A stretch of DNA of 64,000 nt from Acidobacteriota bacterium (GCA_018000455.1 JAGNJW010000003.1:186001-250000), one strand, 5' to 3'; shown: positions 28,038 through 36,671, counted from the stretch's first letter. Program-made: numbers and translations. The notes: generated by a model not told the origin, from the letters alone.

Positions 28038-29663
28038 ATGCCGACGACACTCGATCAGCTGCGCGCGTGGATGGAGGCTCCGGAGGGGACGAACCTCGAG
28101 TTCAAGGAGGCGAAGAGCAACTTCCACTTCGAGAAGCTGGTCGAGTACTGCGTAGCCCTTGCCAATGAGGGCGGCGGGGCGATTGTGTTCGGCGTCACCG
28201 ACCGGCGCCCCCGTCGGGTCGTCGGGAGTCAAGCATTCGCCGAGCCGGGGCGCACCGAGGCTGGCCTTCACGAGCGCCTCAATCGCCGCATTCCCGTCGA
28301 GGAGGTCGCGACGCCCGACGGGCGTGTCGTCGTTGTGCATGTGCCGTCGAGGCTTCCAGGCACGGCCTGGCAGATCAACGGTCGATTCCTCAAGCGGGCC
28401 GGTGATGAGTTGACTTCGTTGAGCGGCGACGAGCTGACAACGATGTTCGCGGAAACTGGACCAGACTTCTCGGCCGAGGTGTGCCCGGGTGCTACGTTGG
28501 GCGACCTCTCCCCGGCTGCGATCTCGACCTTTCGTGGTCGATGGGCCGCCAAAGAGGGCGACGACCGTCGGCTGTCATGGACCGACGAGCAGACGCTCTT
28601 GAACGCCGAATTGCTGGTGAATGGTGGCATCACCTACGCGGCCCTCATCCTGTGTGGGACCTACGCCGCGCTCGGCCGCCACCTGGCGCAGGCCGAGCTG
28701 GTGTTCGAGTACCGGTCGTCGGACGCATCAGGGCCCGCCGCGGATCGCCGCGAGTTCCGCGAAGGGTTTCTGCTGTGGCACGACGCTTTGTGGGAACTCG
28801 TCAATCTGAGGAACGACAAGCAGACGTACCAAGGCGGCCTGTTTCGAAACGAACTATGGACGTTCGACGAGGTGTCGGTGCGAGAGGCGCTGCTGAACGC
28901 CGTGTCGCATCGCGACTACCGGCTCGGCGGGTCAGTGTTCGTCAGACAGTTCCCACAGCGGCTGGAAGTCGTCAGCCCGGGTGGCTTCCCCCCTGGTGTT
29001 ACTGTCGACAACCTTCTGGAGGCGCAGAATCCCAGGAATCGCCGCCTCGCAACAGCACTGCAGAAATGCGGGTTCATCGAGCGGTCCGGCCAAGGCATGA
29101 ACCTGCTGTTCGAATCAGCGATCCGCCAGGGCAAGGCGCTCCCTGACTTCACGGGGACATCCGCCCACGAGGTCCGGCTCACCCTGCGGGGCACCGTGAC
29201 GACGCCGGAGTTCGTCAGGTTCCTGGAGCGGCTAGGCGCGGAGCAGGTCCGATCGTTCTCCACTGATGACCTGCTCGCACTCGATCACCTTCGCCGCGAC
29301 CTACCACTTTCAGCGGCCCTCAAGGCTCGCCTGCCAGGCCTTGTTCAGGCTGGCGCCGTTGAGGCAGTTGGGCGGGGAAGAGCCACCAAGCACATCTTGG
29401 CGCGGAGCCTCTATGTTGCACTCGGGGGCAAGGGAACCTACACCCGGAAGAAGGGCCTCGACCGTGGCGCCAGCAAGGCGCTCCTACTGCAGCACATCAA
29501 GGAGAACGCCGAGACCGGTTCCCAGATGAAAGAGTTCCTCGAGGTGTTGCCGGCGGCCGGCGGCCGGGACGCCATCGCCTCGTTGCTCAAAGACCTGCGC
29601 AAGGATGGGCTGATTCGTCTGGTCGGAGAGCGGAAGTTTGCGCGTTGGTACCCGGTGGATTGA
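28038..29663 (+). CDS. AlbA_2 (Schlafen-like) and ATPase-domain protein in the restriction operon
   Basis: A 541-residue protein with an N-terminal AlbA_2/Schlafen-type putative nucleic-acid-binding domain (APEGTNLEFKEAKSNF; GGGAIVFGVTDRRP). A C-terminal RecG-related GHKL-type ATPase segment follows (VREALLNAVSHRDYRLGGSV, QGMNLLFESA), and a winged-helix-like region ends the protein. Such genes often sit between hsdS and hsdR in type I operons. A role as a regulator or accessory defence factor is likely but unproven. It starts 5 bp after hsdS, so it is co-transcribed. Homologues are often annotated as ATP-dependent DNA helicase or transcriptional regulator, but no helicase motifs are present here. 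Confidence 0.85.
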   Translation: MPTTLDQLRAWMEAPEGTNLEFKEAKSNFHFEKLVEYCVALANEGGGAIVFGVTDRRPRRVVGSQAFAEPGRTEAGLHERLNRRIPVEEVATPDGRVVVVHVPSRLPGTAWQINGRFLKRAGDELTSLSGDELTTMFAETGPDFSAEVCPGATLGDLSPAAISTFRGRWAAKEGDDRRLSWTDEQTLLNAELLVNGGITYAALILCGTYAALGRHLAQAELVFEYRSSDASGPAADRREFREGFLLWHDALWELVNLRNDKQTYQGGLFRNELWTFDEVSVREALLNAVSHRDYRLGGSVFVRQFPQRLEVVSPGGFPPGVTVDNLLEAQNPRNRRLATALQKCGFIERSGQGMNLLFESAIRQGKALPDFTGTSAHEVRLTLRGTVTTPEFVRFLERLGAEQVRSFSTDDLLALDHLRRDLPLSAALKARLPGLVQAGAVEAVGRGRATKHILARSLYVALGGKGTYTRKKGLDRGASKALLLQHIKENAETGSQMKEFLEVLPAAGGRDAIASLLKDLRKDGLIRLVGERKFARWYPVD

Positions 29664-29999
29664 CGGACTGATCCTTAATGAAACTCAAAGCACCTTAAAG
29701 CAGGCTTCTGTAAGTCATTGATCTGGCGGGACTTCTGTTTAAGAGACTTGACAAGTCCAAAGGGCGGCCTCCTCCAGAACGTCTCAAAAAATTGTTGAGT
29801 CCCGGTCATTTTTTTGTTGACGAGTTCTCGGGGGCGACCGCCCGAGGGTCCCCGACCCCGGTGGATTCGCTCGCCTCGGTAGATTAGCGCCCCTCAGGGC
29901 GCCGACCGCCCCAGAAGTCATTCGGCTTGGTCTCGTGATGCGCGTTCGCCCCTGCTGCGCCATCCTCCGAAGGCAAAAACTGCGCTGCTAGGATGCACC
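29664..29999. other. 336-bp AT-richer gap between AlbA_2 and HNH genes
   Basis: No reading frame with coding character is seen. The first 170 bp are markedly richer in A and T than the rest of the operon, with runs such as CAAAAAATTG and CATTTTTTTG. Two hairpins follow: CTCGGG/CCCGAG near 29827-29846 and GCGCCC/GGGCGC near 29888-29903. The gap ends in a TAGGAT box before the HNH gene. The break in an otherwise tight operon suggests an insertion boundary. Confidence 0.6.
29989..29994 (+). promoter_or_regulatory. -10 box (TAGGAT) of the HNH gene, probably leaderless
   Basis: TAGGAT ends 5 nt before ATG 30000 and there is no ribosome-binding site, so transcription would start at or next to the A of the start codon. 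No clear -35 box is seen. Confidence 0.5.
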
Positions 30000-31418
30000 A
30001 TGCACGCCGCATCCCTCACTGAAACGCCCTCGACGCTTGCACCGATTCCCGTCGGCGCGACACCCGAAAACGACACACACGCGCTTGGCGAATCCATCGC
30101 AGCGCTCGCCGCGCGCATCCACGCCGCTACCTACGAACTGCTTGTGATGCTCGCCGAGTTCGACGCCCGCAACGGCTGGAACACCGGCTTCCTCTCATGC
30201 GCGCACTGGCTGCACTGGCGCACCGGCATCGACCTGGGCGCCGCCCGCGAGAAGGTTCGGGTAGCGCGAGCGCTGCCGGCGTTGCCGCGCGTGAGTGAGG
30301 AGATGCAGCGCGGGCGGCTCTCGTACGCCAAGGTGCGGGCCCTCACCCGCGTGGCCACGCCAGACAACGAGCAAGCGCTCGTGGACTTCGCCCTCTCCGG
30401 CACGGCTGCACACGTCGAACGGTTCGTGCGCGGGTGGCGCCGGGTGGACGCGGTCTCCGACCGCACTACCGACGAGGCGCGCCATCTGGCGCGCAGTCTC
30501 GCCACCTGGGTGGATGACGACGGCATGGTGGTGATCCGCGGCCGCCTCACGCCCGAGGTCGGCGCCCTCGTGCAGCGCGCGCTCGAGGCAGCGGCAAACA
30601 CGCTGTTTCGTGAATCGGCCCCGGCGGTGAAGGGTGGAGGCATGGCGGAGGAGGTGAATGCCGCTCAGCGCCGGGCCGATGCCCTCGGCCTCATCGCCGA
30701 GACAGCCTTGTCCGCGAGCCTGGATGCTGGCACCGCGGGCGACCGCTATCAGGTGGTGGTCCACGTTTCCGCGGAAACGCCGAATACCGGCGGTCAGGAT
30801 GCGGGCATCGAGGTGGACCACGGCGCCCTCCACGTTTCCGCGGAAACGTCGCGGCGCCTGGCCTGCGATGCATCCGTCGTGCGCCTCGACCTCGACGCCA
30901 CTGGCGGCGTGCTCGATGTGGGGCGGAAGACGCGCACGATTCCGCCCTCGATTCGGCGCGCGCTCGCTGCCCGCGACGCGGGCTGCCGCTTCCCGGGTTG
31001 CACGTCTCGCCGGTGCGATGCCCACCACATCGAGCACTGGGCCGATGGCGGCGCCACCCGTGTCGACAACCTGCTGCTCCTGTGCCGGCGTCATCACCGC
31101 GCCGTGCACGAGGGCGGCTTCCATGTGGTGCGCAGCGACGACGGTCGGCTGACCTTCCTACGGCCAGACGGCCACGCCATTCCGCAGGCGCCACTTCCCG
31201 GTGAGCTCGACCCGGAGTGCACGCTCGTCGGCGGTAGCGGCCCGGTTGAACCACCGCCCGTGTGGGACGGCACCCCGTTCGACCTCGTCTGGGCACTCGA
31301 CGTGCTCTACAGCCGTTCCTCCGTTCCGAAAGAAGAACAAGAGGAGGAAGACGGCTGTGGGAGCTGTGGAAACCGTTCTGTGGTTTCCAAGGAGCTTGTG
31401 GGCGCGTTGCCCGCCTGA
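30000..31418 (+). CDS. DUF222/13E12-type HNH endonuclease-like protein
   Basis: A 472-residue protein of the 13E12/DUF222 family. The N-terminal helical DUF222 region (about residues 20-300) includes LSCAHWLHWRTGIDLGAARE. The C-terminal HNH nuclease has GCRFPGCTSRRCDAHHIEHW and LLLLCRRHHRAVHEGG, with the paired Cys and His residues for a structural zinc and the catalytic His-His. The family is abundant in actinobacteria and some acidobacteria, often in many copies per genome, and may be mobile; its biological target is unknown. Two identical palindromes lie inside it, each coding HVSAET. It separates the AlbA_2 gene from hsdR and has its own promoter, so it appears inserted into the restriction operon. 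Confidence 0.88.
   Translation: MHAASLTETPSTLAPIPVGATPENDTHALGESIAALAARIHAATYELLVMLAEFDARNGWNTGFLSCAHWLHWRTGIDLGAAREKVRVARALPALPRVSEEMQRGRLSYAKVRALTRVATPDNEQALVDFALSGTAAHVERFVRGWRRVDAVSDRTTDEARHLARSLATWVDDDGMVVIRGRLTPEVGALVQRALEAAANTLFRESAPAVKGGGMAEEVNAAQRRADALGLIAETALSASLDAGTAGDRYQVVVHVSAETPNTGGQDAGIEVDHGALHVSAETSRRLACDASVVRLDLDATGGVLDVGRKTRTIPPSIRRALAARDAGCRFPGCTSRRCDAHHIEHWADGGATRVDNLLLLCRRHHRAVHEGGFHVVRSDDGRLTFLRPDGHAIPQAPLPGELDPECTLVGGSGPVEPPPVWDGTPFDLVWALDVLYSRSSVPKEEQEEEDGCGSCGNRSVVSKELVGALPA
30774..30789. repeat. 16-bp palindrome, copy 2 (in HNH gene)
   Basis: CGTTTCCGCGGAAACG, coding the VSAET of HVSAETPN. It is identical to the copies at 26554 and 30833. Confidence 0.85.
30832..30849. 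repeat. 16-bp palindrome extended to 18 bp, copy 3 (in HNH gene)
   Basis: The same 16-bp core at 30833-30848, flanked by A and T so that the palindrome is 18 bp here. It codes HVSAETSR, which matches the conserved SAETxRRLxCDA region of the 13E12 family. It lies 59 bp after copy 2. Confidence 0.85.
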
Positions 31419-31463
31419 GCAGTCGCGGGCAAGGCGTCCACAGCTCCGGCAGCTTCCACAGCC
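31353..31463. repeat. Nested inverted repeats spanning the HNH 3' end and hsdR leader
   Basis: GGCTGTGG (31353-31360) and GAGCTGTGGA (31361-31370) are answered by TCCACAGCTC (31437-31446) and CCACAGCC (31456-31463). The outer pair is separated on one side by 9 nt. An inner hairpin GGAAACC/GGTTTCC lies at 31368-31388. The structure runs from the last HNH codons to 35 nt before the hsdR start and could act as a terminator-like or regulatory fold. Confidence 0.5.
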
Positions 31464-31497
31464 ACACGCGACCAACTTGCGGCAGAATCCGTGTGTC

Positions 31498-34400
31498 TTG
31501 AATCCCTTCGCCTTCCTGCAGGCCGAATGGCCGGATGTGTTCGACGCCGCCACCCGGGCGGCCTCGGCAGCCCATCCCGACCCGCGGACGGCCTGTTTCT
31601 ACGCCCGCCGGGCCCTCGAGCTGGCGGTGGCGTGGGCCTACAAACACGACGCGTCGCTGAAGCTGCCGTATCAGGACAACCTGAGCGCGCTCATCCACGA
31701 GCCGTCGTTCAAGGCCGTGGCTGGCGCGGCCGTGTTCGCCAAGGCGCGCCTCATCACGCAGCTCGGCAACCAGGCGGTGCACAGCCAGAAGCCCATTCAG
31801 CCGCAGGAAGCGGTGGTGGCGGTGACCGAGCTGTTCCATGTGGGCTACTGGCTCGCGCACACCTACGCGCGTAAGGGTCGGCCAGCGCCCGATCTGGCGT
31901 TCGACGCCAGCCGCCTGCCGAAGACGCGGCCGGCGCCGAAGCAGACGCAGGAAGAGCTGCAGCGCCTGGCCGCTGAGCTGCGGGAGCGCGACGAAAAGCT
32001 CAGTGCGCTCCTTGCAAACAACGCAGCGCTCGACGAGGAACTGAAGCGTGTGCGGGCGGAAGTGGCGGCCGCTAAAGCGGCCTCTGCCGCGCAGCCAGAC
32101 ACCCACGACTACTCAGAAGCCGAGACGCGCAACCATCTCATCGACCAGCTGCTGAAGGAGGCCGGTTGGCCGCTCGACCAGCCGCGCGACCGCGAGTTCG
32201 AGGTGTCGGGCATGCCAAAGTCGAAAGACAGCGGCTCGGGCCTCGGCTACGTGGACTACGTGCTCTGGGGGCGCGACGGCAAGCCGCTCGGGCTCGTCGA
32301 GGCCAAGCGCACCAAGCGTGATCCGCGGGTGGGCGAGCAGCAGGCGAGGCTCTACGCCGACTGCCTCGAACGGCAGTTCGGGCAGCGTCCGGTGATCTTC
32401 TACTCGAACGGCTACGACCATTGGATCTGGGACGACCAGCGCTACCCGCCACGGTCCGTGCAGGGCTTCTACAAGCCCGTAGAGCTGGAGCGCCTGATCC
32501 AGCGGCGCCAGTCACGCCAGTCACTGGCCGCGGCCGCCATCAGCGACACGATCGTCGAGCGGCACTACCAGACACGCGCCATTCGGCGGATTGCCGAGAC
32601 GTTCGAGCAGCAGCACGAACGTAAGGCGCTCGTGGTGATGGCGACCGGCGCCGGCAAGACCCGTACGGTCATCGCCCTATGCGACCTGCTCACCCGGTGC
32701 CACTGGGCGATGCGCGTGCTGTTCCTGGCAGACCGGGTGGCGCTCGTGAACCAGGCGGTGAATGCCTTCAAGAAGCACCTGCCCGACCTGCCGCCCGTGA
32801 ATCTGGTGACCGACAAGGATGCGGCCGGTCGCGTCTTCGTCTCCACCTATCCCACGATGATGGGGCTCATCGAACAGGCGCGCGAAGGCGACGAGCGGCG
32901 CTTCGGTGTGGGCCACTTCGACCTCATCATCATCGACGAGGCGCACCGCTCGGTCTTCCAGAAGTACCGCGCCATCTTCGACTACTTCGACTCCCTGCTC
33001 GTGGGCCTCACCGCGACGCCGCGCGACGAGATTGACCGCAACACCTACAAGCTCTTCGACATGGAAGACGGCGTGCCGACCGACGCCTACGCGCTCGACG
33101 AAGCCGTGAAGGATGGCTACCTCGTGCCGCCGAAGGCCATCTCGGTGCCGCTCAAGTTCCAGCGCGAGGGCATCAAGTACGCCGACCTGTCGGAAGAAGA
33201 CAAGGACCGCTGGGACGCCCTCGACTGGGACGACGACAACGGCCCGCCGCCGCAGGTCGACCCCGCCGCGGTGAACAAGTGGCTCTTCAACGAAGACACG
33301 GTCGACAAGGTGCTCGCGCACCTGATGGAGCGTGGTCTCAAGGTGAAGGGCGGCGACGTGCTCGGCAAGACGATCGTGTTCGCCAAGAACCAGGAGCATG
33401 CCCAGTTCATCGCCGAGCGCTTCAACGTGAACTACCCGCGCCATCGCGGCGAGTTCGCGCGCGTCATCACCTTCAAGACCGAGTACGCGCAGAGCCTCAT
33501 CGATAGCTTCTCGCAGAAGGAGAAGTCGCCGCACATCGCCATCTCGGTGGACATGCTCGACACCGGCATTGACGTGCCCGAAGTGGTCAACCTCGTCTTC
33601 TTCAAGCTCGTTCGCTCGAAGACCAAGTTCTGGCAGATGGTGGGCCGTGGAACGCGCCTGTGCCCGGACCTGTTCGGCCCCGGCCAGGACAAGACGTGCT
33701 TTCATCTCTTCGACTACTGCCAGAACCTGGAATTCTTCGGCCAGAACCCCGGCGCCGAGGAAGGGTCGGCTGGGCAGTCGCTCGGCACACGGCTGTTCGT
33801 GCAGCGGCTCGAACTGATCGCCGAGCTGGATGAGCGCCTGAAGGCAGACGGTGCAGCGAACGGCGCAGGGCGCACGCGCGAGCGGGACGGCAGCTACCTT
33901 GAGCCAGCGAACGACTTCGAGCTTCGTGTCGACACCGCCGAGGGACTGCGCACGGAGGTCGCGGCGATGAATGTCGAGAACTTCATCGTGCGGCCCAAGC
34001 GGCGGCTCGTCGAGCGTTACCGCGAGCCGGGTGTCTGGTCCACTCTCGGCGCCTCAGACCGGCATGAACTGGCCACGGAGGTTGCTGGCCTGCCCTCGGA
34101 GCTCGACCCGCAGCGTGAGGAAGCCAAGCGGTTCGACCTGCTCATCCTGCGGCTTCAGCTGGCGATGCTGCGCCACGAGCCCCGTTACGAGAGTCTCCGC
34201 GATGAGGTGCGGTCGCTCGTCGGCCGGCTCGAAGAGAAGGCCACGATCCCGATGGTGCAGGCCCGGATCGCGTTCATCCACGACATTCAGAGCGACGAAT
34301 GGTGGCAGGACGCGACGGTGCCGATGGTGGAGTCGGTGCGGCGGCGCATCCGCGACCTCGTGCAGTTCATCGAGAAGCGCCACCAGAAGGTCATCTACAC

Positions 34401-34944
34401 CGACTTCGAAGATGAGATGGGGCCCGAGACGGTCGTGCATCTGCCGGGTCTCGGCGGCGCCACGGGAGACTTCGAGAAGTTCCGCGAGAAGGCGCGCCGA
34501 TTCCTGCGCGAGCATCATGACCATGTCGCCGTGCACAAACTGCGCATGAACATGCCGCTCAACGCCGCAGACCTCGGAGAACTCGAGCGCATTCTAGGGG
34601 AGTCTGGCGCCGGCGGTAGCGCCGAGGACCTGGCGCTGGCCGCCGCAGAGTCTGAAGGGCTCGGCGTGTTCGTGCGTTCCCTCGTCGGGCTCGACCGCGA
34701 GGCCGCCAAGCAGGCGCTCGCGGGCTTCCTGTCGGGCAAGGTGCTTTCTGCCAACCAGATCGAGTTCGTCGATCTCGTCGTCAACCACCTGACCGAGCAT
34801 GGCGTCATGGCGGTGTCGCGGCTCTACGGCTCGCCTTTTACGACCATCACCCCGCAAGGCCCCGAGGGCCTCTTCAGTGAGCGGGACATCGACGCCCTCG
34901 TGGCGGCACTCGAATACGTGGCATCGACCGCTCGCGCCGCCTGA
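31498..34944 (+). CDS. hsdR: Type I restriction endonuclease subunit R
   Basis: A motor-nuclease subunit of 1148 residues, taken to start at TTG 31498 because the protein then begins MNPFAFLQAEWPDVF, the usual start of this HsdR group. An N-terminal DUF4145-like domain (residues 1-115) is followed by a coiled coil (about 140-200). The HSDR_N nuclease has Asp in YVDYVLWG and the ExK of GLVEAKRT. The helicase has Walker A MATGAGKTRT, IIDEAHRS, LTATPRDEID and MVGRGTRLCP. It would translocate and cut unmethylated DNA. If hsdM is truly inactive, an active HsdR would lack its partner, so the frameshift matters for the cell. The start codon is the least certain point. Confidence 0.92.
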   Translation: MNPFAFLQAEWPDVFDAATRAASAAHPDPRTACFYARRALELAVAWAYKHDASLKLPYQDNLSALIHEPSFKAVAGAAVFAKARLITQLGNQAVHSQKPIQPQEAVVAVTELFHVGYWLAHTYARKGRPAPDLAFDASRLPKTRPAPKQTQEELQRLAAELRERDEKLSALLANNAALDEELKRVRAEVAAAKAASAAQPDTHDYSEAETRNHLIDQLLKEAGWPLDQPRDREFEVSGMPKSKDSGSGLGYVDYVLWGRDGKPLGLVEAKRTKRDPRVGEQQARLYADCLERQFGQRPVIFYSNGYDHWIWDDQRYPPRSVQGFYKPVELERLIQRRQSRQSLAAAAISDTIVERHYQTRAIRRIAETFEQQHERKALVVMATGAGKTRTVIALCDLLTRCHWAMRVLFLADRVALVNQAVNAFKKHLPDLPPVNLVTDKDAAGRVFVSTYPTMMGLIEQAREGDERRFGVGHFDLIIIDEAHRSVFQKYRAIFDYFDSLLVGLTATPRDEIDRNTYKLFDMEDGVPTDAYALDEAVKDGYLVPPKAISVPLKFQREGIKYADLSEEDKDRWDALDWDDDNGPPPQVDPAAVNKWLFNEDTVDKVLAHLMERGLKVKGGDVLGKTIVFAKNQEHAQFIAERFNVNYPRHRGEFARVITFKTEYAQSLIDSFSQKEKSPHIAISVDMLDTGIDVPEVVNLVFFKLVRSKTKFWQMVGRGTRLCPDLFGPGQDKTCFHLFDYCQNLEFFGQNPGAEEGSAGQSLGTRLFVQRLELIAELDERLKADGAANGAGRTRERDGSYLEPANDFELRVDTAEGLRTEVAAMNVENFIVRPKRRLVERYREPGVWSTLGASDRHELATEVAGLPSELDPQREEAKRFDLLILRLQLAMLRHEPRYESLRDEVRSLVGRLEEKATIPMVQARIAFIHDIQSDEWWQDATVPMVESVRRRIRDLVQFIEKRHQKVIYTDFEDEMGPETVVHLPGLGGATGDFEKFREKARRFLREHHDHVAVHKLRMNMPLNAADLGELERILGESGAGGSAEDLALAAAESEGLGVFVRSLVGLDREAAKQALAGFLSGKVLSANQIEFVDLVVNHLTEHGVMAVSRLYGSPFTTITPQGPEGLFSERDIDALVAALEYVASTARAA

Positions 34945-34966
34945 CCTGACGGCCGGGGCGCTGGAG

Positions 34967-34972
34967 TATCGT
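34967..34972 (+). promoter_or_regulatory. -10 box (TATCGT) of the aldo/keto reductase gene
   Basis: TATCGT lies 5 nt before ATG 34978, with no ribosome-binding site in between. This fits a leaderless transcript that also carries the MerB-like gene. Confidence 0.4.
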
Positions 34973-34977
34973 GTCGC

Positions 34978-35970
34978 ATGCCCGTCCGCGTCCCGTCTCG
35001 CACGCTCGGCCGCTCAGGTCTCACCGTCTCCGCCCTGGGTCTTGGCTGCATGGGCATGTCCGACTTCTACGGCGCTGCCGATGACGCCGCCTCGGTCGCC
35101 ACGCTGCATCGTGCCCTCGACCTCGGCATCACGTTCTGGGACACCGCCGACGCCTACGGACCCTTCAAGAACGAGTCGCTCCTGGGCCGGGCCCTGCGCG
35201 GCCGCCGCGAGCAGGTCGTCGTGGCCACGAAGTTCGGTTTCGAGCGCCGTCCCGACGGCACGCCCATCGGCATCAACGGACGGCCCGACTACGTGCGGCA
35301 GGCGTGCGACGCCTCGCTCACGCGGCTTGGCGTCGAGACGATCGACCTCTACTATCAACACCGCGTCGATCCCGCCGTGCCGATCGAAGAGACGGTGGGC
35401 GCGATGGCCGACCTCGTGCAGGCCGGCAAAGTTCGCTACCTCGGCCTGTCGGAGGCCGCGCCGGCCACGCTGAGGCGGGCCGTGGCCGTGCATCCGGTGG
35501 CCGCGCTCCAGACGGAGTACTCGCTGTGGAGCCGCGATCCGGAGGGCGAGCTGCTGGCGACCTGCCGCGAGCGTGGCGTGGGCTTCGTGGCCTACAGCCC
35601 GCTCGGGCGCGGCTTCCTGACAGGCCGCTACCGCACCATCGACGATCTCGCGCCCGGCGACTGGCGGCGCACCAATCCCCGCTTCCAGGGCGAAAACTTC
35701 CAGAAGAACCTGGACGTCGTGGCCGAACTACAGAGGATCGCGGCGGCCAGGGGCTGCACGCCGGCGCAGCTGGCGCTGGCGTGGCTGCTGGCGCAAGGCG
35801 ACGACATCGTGCCGATTCCAGGATCGACGCGGGCCGAACGGGTGGAAGAGAACGCCGGCGCCGTCGCCATTGCGCTTGGTCCGGATGACCTGTCCGCCCT
35901 CGAGGCCCTCGCCCCCCGCGTCGCCGGCGAGCGCTACGTGGAAGGCGGCATGAAGTTCGTGAACGGCTGA
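34978..35970 (+). CDS. Aldo/keto reductase
   Basis: A 330-residue NADPH-dependent aldo/keto reductase of the YghZ/AKR13-like group. The start region [20 protein letters not shown] is characteristic. The catalytic set is visible: Asp in [10 protein letters not shown] (also holding the Tyr), Lys in VVATKFGF and His in YYQHRVDP. The C-terminal NADPH phosphate-binding segment is [16 protein letters not shown]. Typical substrates are aldehydes and ketones, but the real one is unknown. Its stop overlaps the start of the MerB-like gene (TGATG at 35968-35972), so the two are translationally coupled. Confidence 0.92.
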   Translation: MPVRVPSRTLGRSGLTVSALGLGCMGMSDFYGAADDAASVATLHRALDLGITFWDTADAYGPFKNESLLGRALRGRREQVVVATKFGFERRPDGTPIGINGRPDYVRQACDASLTRLGVETIDLYYQHRVDPAVPIEETVGAMADLVQAGKVRYLGLSEAAPATLRRAVAVHPVAALQTEYSLWSRDPEGELLATCRERGVGFVAYSPLGRGFLTGRYRTIDDLAPGDWRRTNPRFQGENFQKNLDVVAELQRIAAARGCTPAQLALAWLLAQGDDIVPIPGSTRAERVEENAGAVAIALGPDDLSALEALAPRVAGERYVEGGMKFVNG

Positions 35971-36656
35971 TGCCTTCGCTGTCGGTCACGGATCTTCGTG
36001 TGCGGCAGGCGATCCTGGAGACGCTTGCCGCCGGTGGCACGCCGACACGAATCGGCGTGATGCAGTCGCTGGAGCTGGCCTACGCAGACGTCGCGTCCAG
36101 CTACGCCGGGCTGGCGGCGGGGCACGTCATCGTGCTCGATTCCGGCACCGGCGAGGTGTGGATGGCGATGCCGTTCTCAGCAGTACCAACCGCGTTCCGC
36201 GTCACCGTGGACGGGCACGCCGTGTGGGCCAACTGCGTGTGGGATGCCTATGGCGTCGCGGCCGCACTCAACGCCGATGTTTCGTTCGTGTCGCCGTGTC
36301 CGGCCTCGGGTGTGCCGGTCTCGGCCGGGGTCCGCTTGGACGTGCCGTTCGCGGATGCCGGCGCCGTCGCTTACGTCGGCGTGCCGGCGGTGCGGTGGTG
36401 GGACGACATCGGCTATACCTGATCGACGATCAGGCTCTTCCGGTCGGAAGAGGACGTCGTCACCTGGACCGCCGAACGCGGATGCGGCATCGAGGGGATG
36501 GTGCCCGTGCGGCAACTGGCGGCCTTGGCGCGGCGCTGGTATCGCGGTCGGCTCGCGCCCGACTGGCGGCCGCGCACCCGCGACGAGTCACAGGCCCTGC
36601 TCACGGCCGTGGGACTCACCGCGCCGTTCTGGGCGCTGCCGGCTGCCGAGGAGTGA
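35970..36656 (+). CDS. MerB-like organomercurial lyase homologue, probable selenoprotein (in-frame TGA = Sec151)
   Basis: The frame from ATG 35970 meets TGA at 36420-36422. It then continues as clear family sequence (STIRLFRSEEDVVTW, PDWRPRTRDESQALL, GLTAPFWALP) to TGA 36654-36656. The full product is 228 residues with selenocysteine at 151. Aligned by eye to E. coli-type MerB, Cys89 and Asp92 (ANCVWDAYG) match the catalytic Cys96 and Asp99, and the TGA codon matches catalytic Cys159 (SFCCHVHFF against GYT-U-STIRLF). MerB breaks carbon-mercury bonds by protonation. A SECIS-like hairpin follows the TGA. It overlaps the aldo/keto reductase gene. Without Sec insertion the product would stop at 150 residues and lack a catalytic residue. 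The actual organometal or other substrate is unknown. Confidence 0.82.
36425..36461 (+). promoter_or_regulatory. Bacterial SECIS-like hairpin after the in-frame TGA
   Basis: CTCTTCC (36435-36441) and GGAAGAG (36446-36452) form a perfect 7-bp stem with loop GGTC. An outer 5-bp stem GACGA/TCGTC lies beyond an internal loop. The loop begins 19 nt after the TGA. A GGUC apical loop at this distance is the classical SelB-binding feature of bacterial SECIS elements such as that of E. coli fdhF. Confidence 0.75.
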
Positions 36657-36671
36657 GGCCGCCGTTCGCGC

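Noticed and set aside
29664-29999. Attachment site or insertion sequence in the AT-rich gap
   Set aside because: No transposase, terminal inverted repeat, tRNA end or target duplication could be seen; only composition and hairpins differ.
35970-36422. Shorter 150-residue MerB-like protein ending at TGA 36420
   Set aside because: Family sequence continues in the same frame after the TGA and a SECIS-like hairpin follows, so a true stop is less likely.
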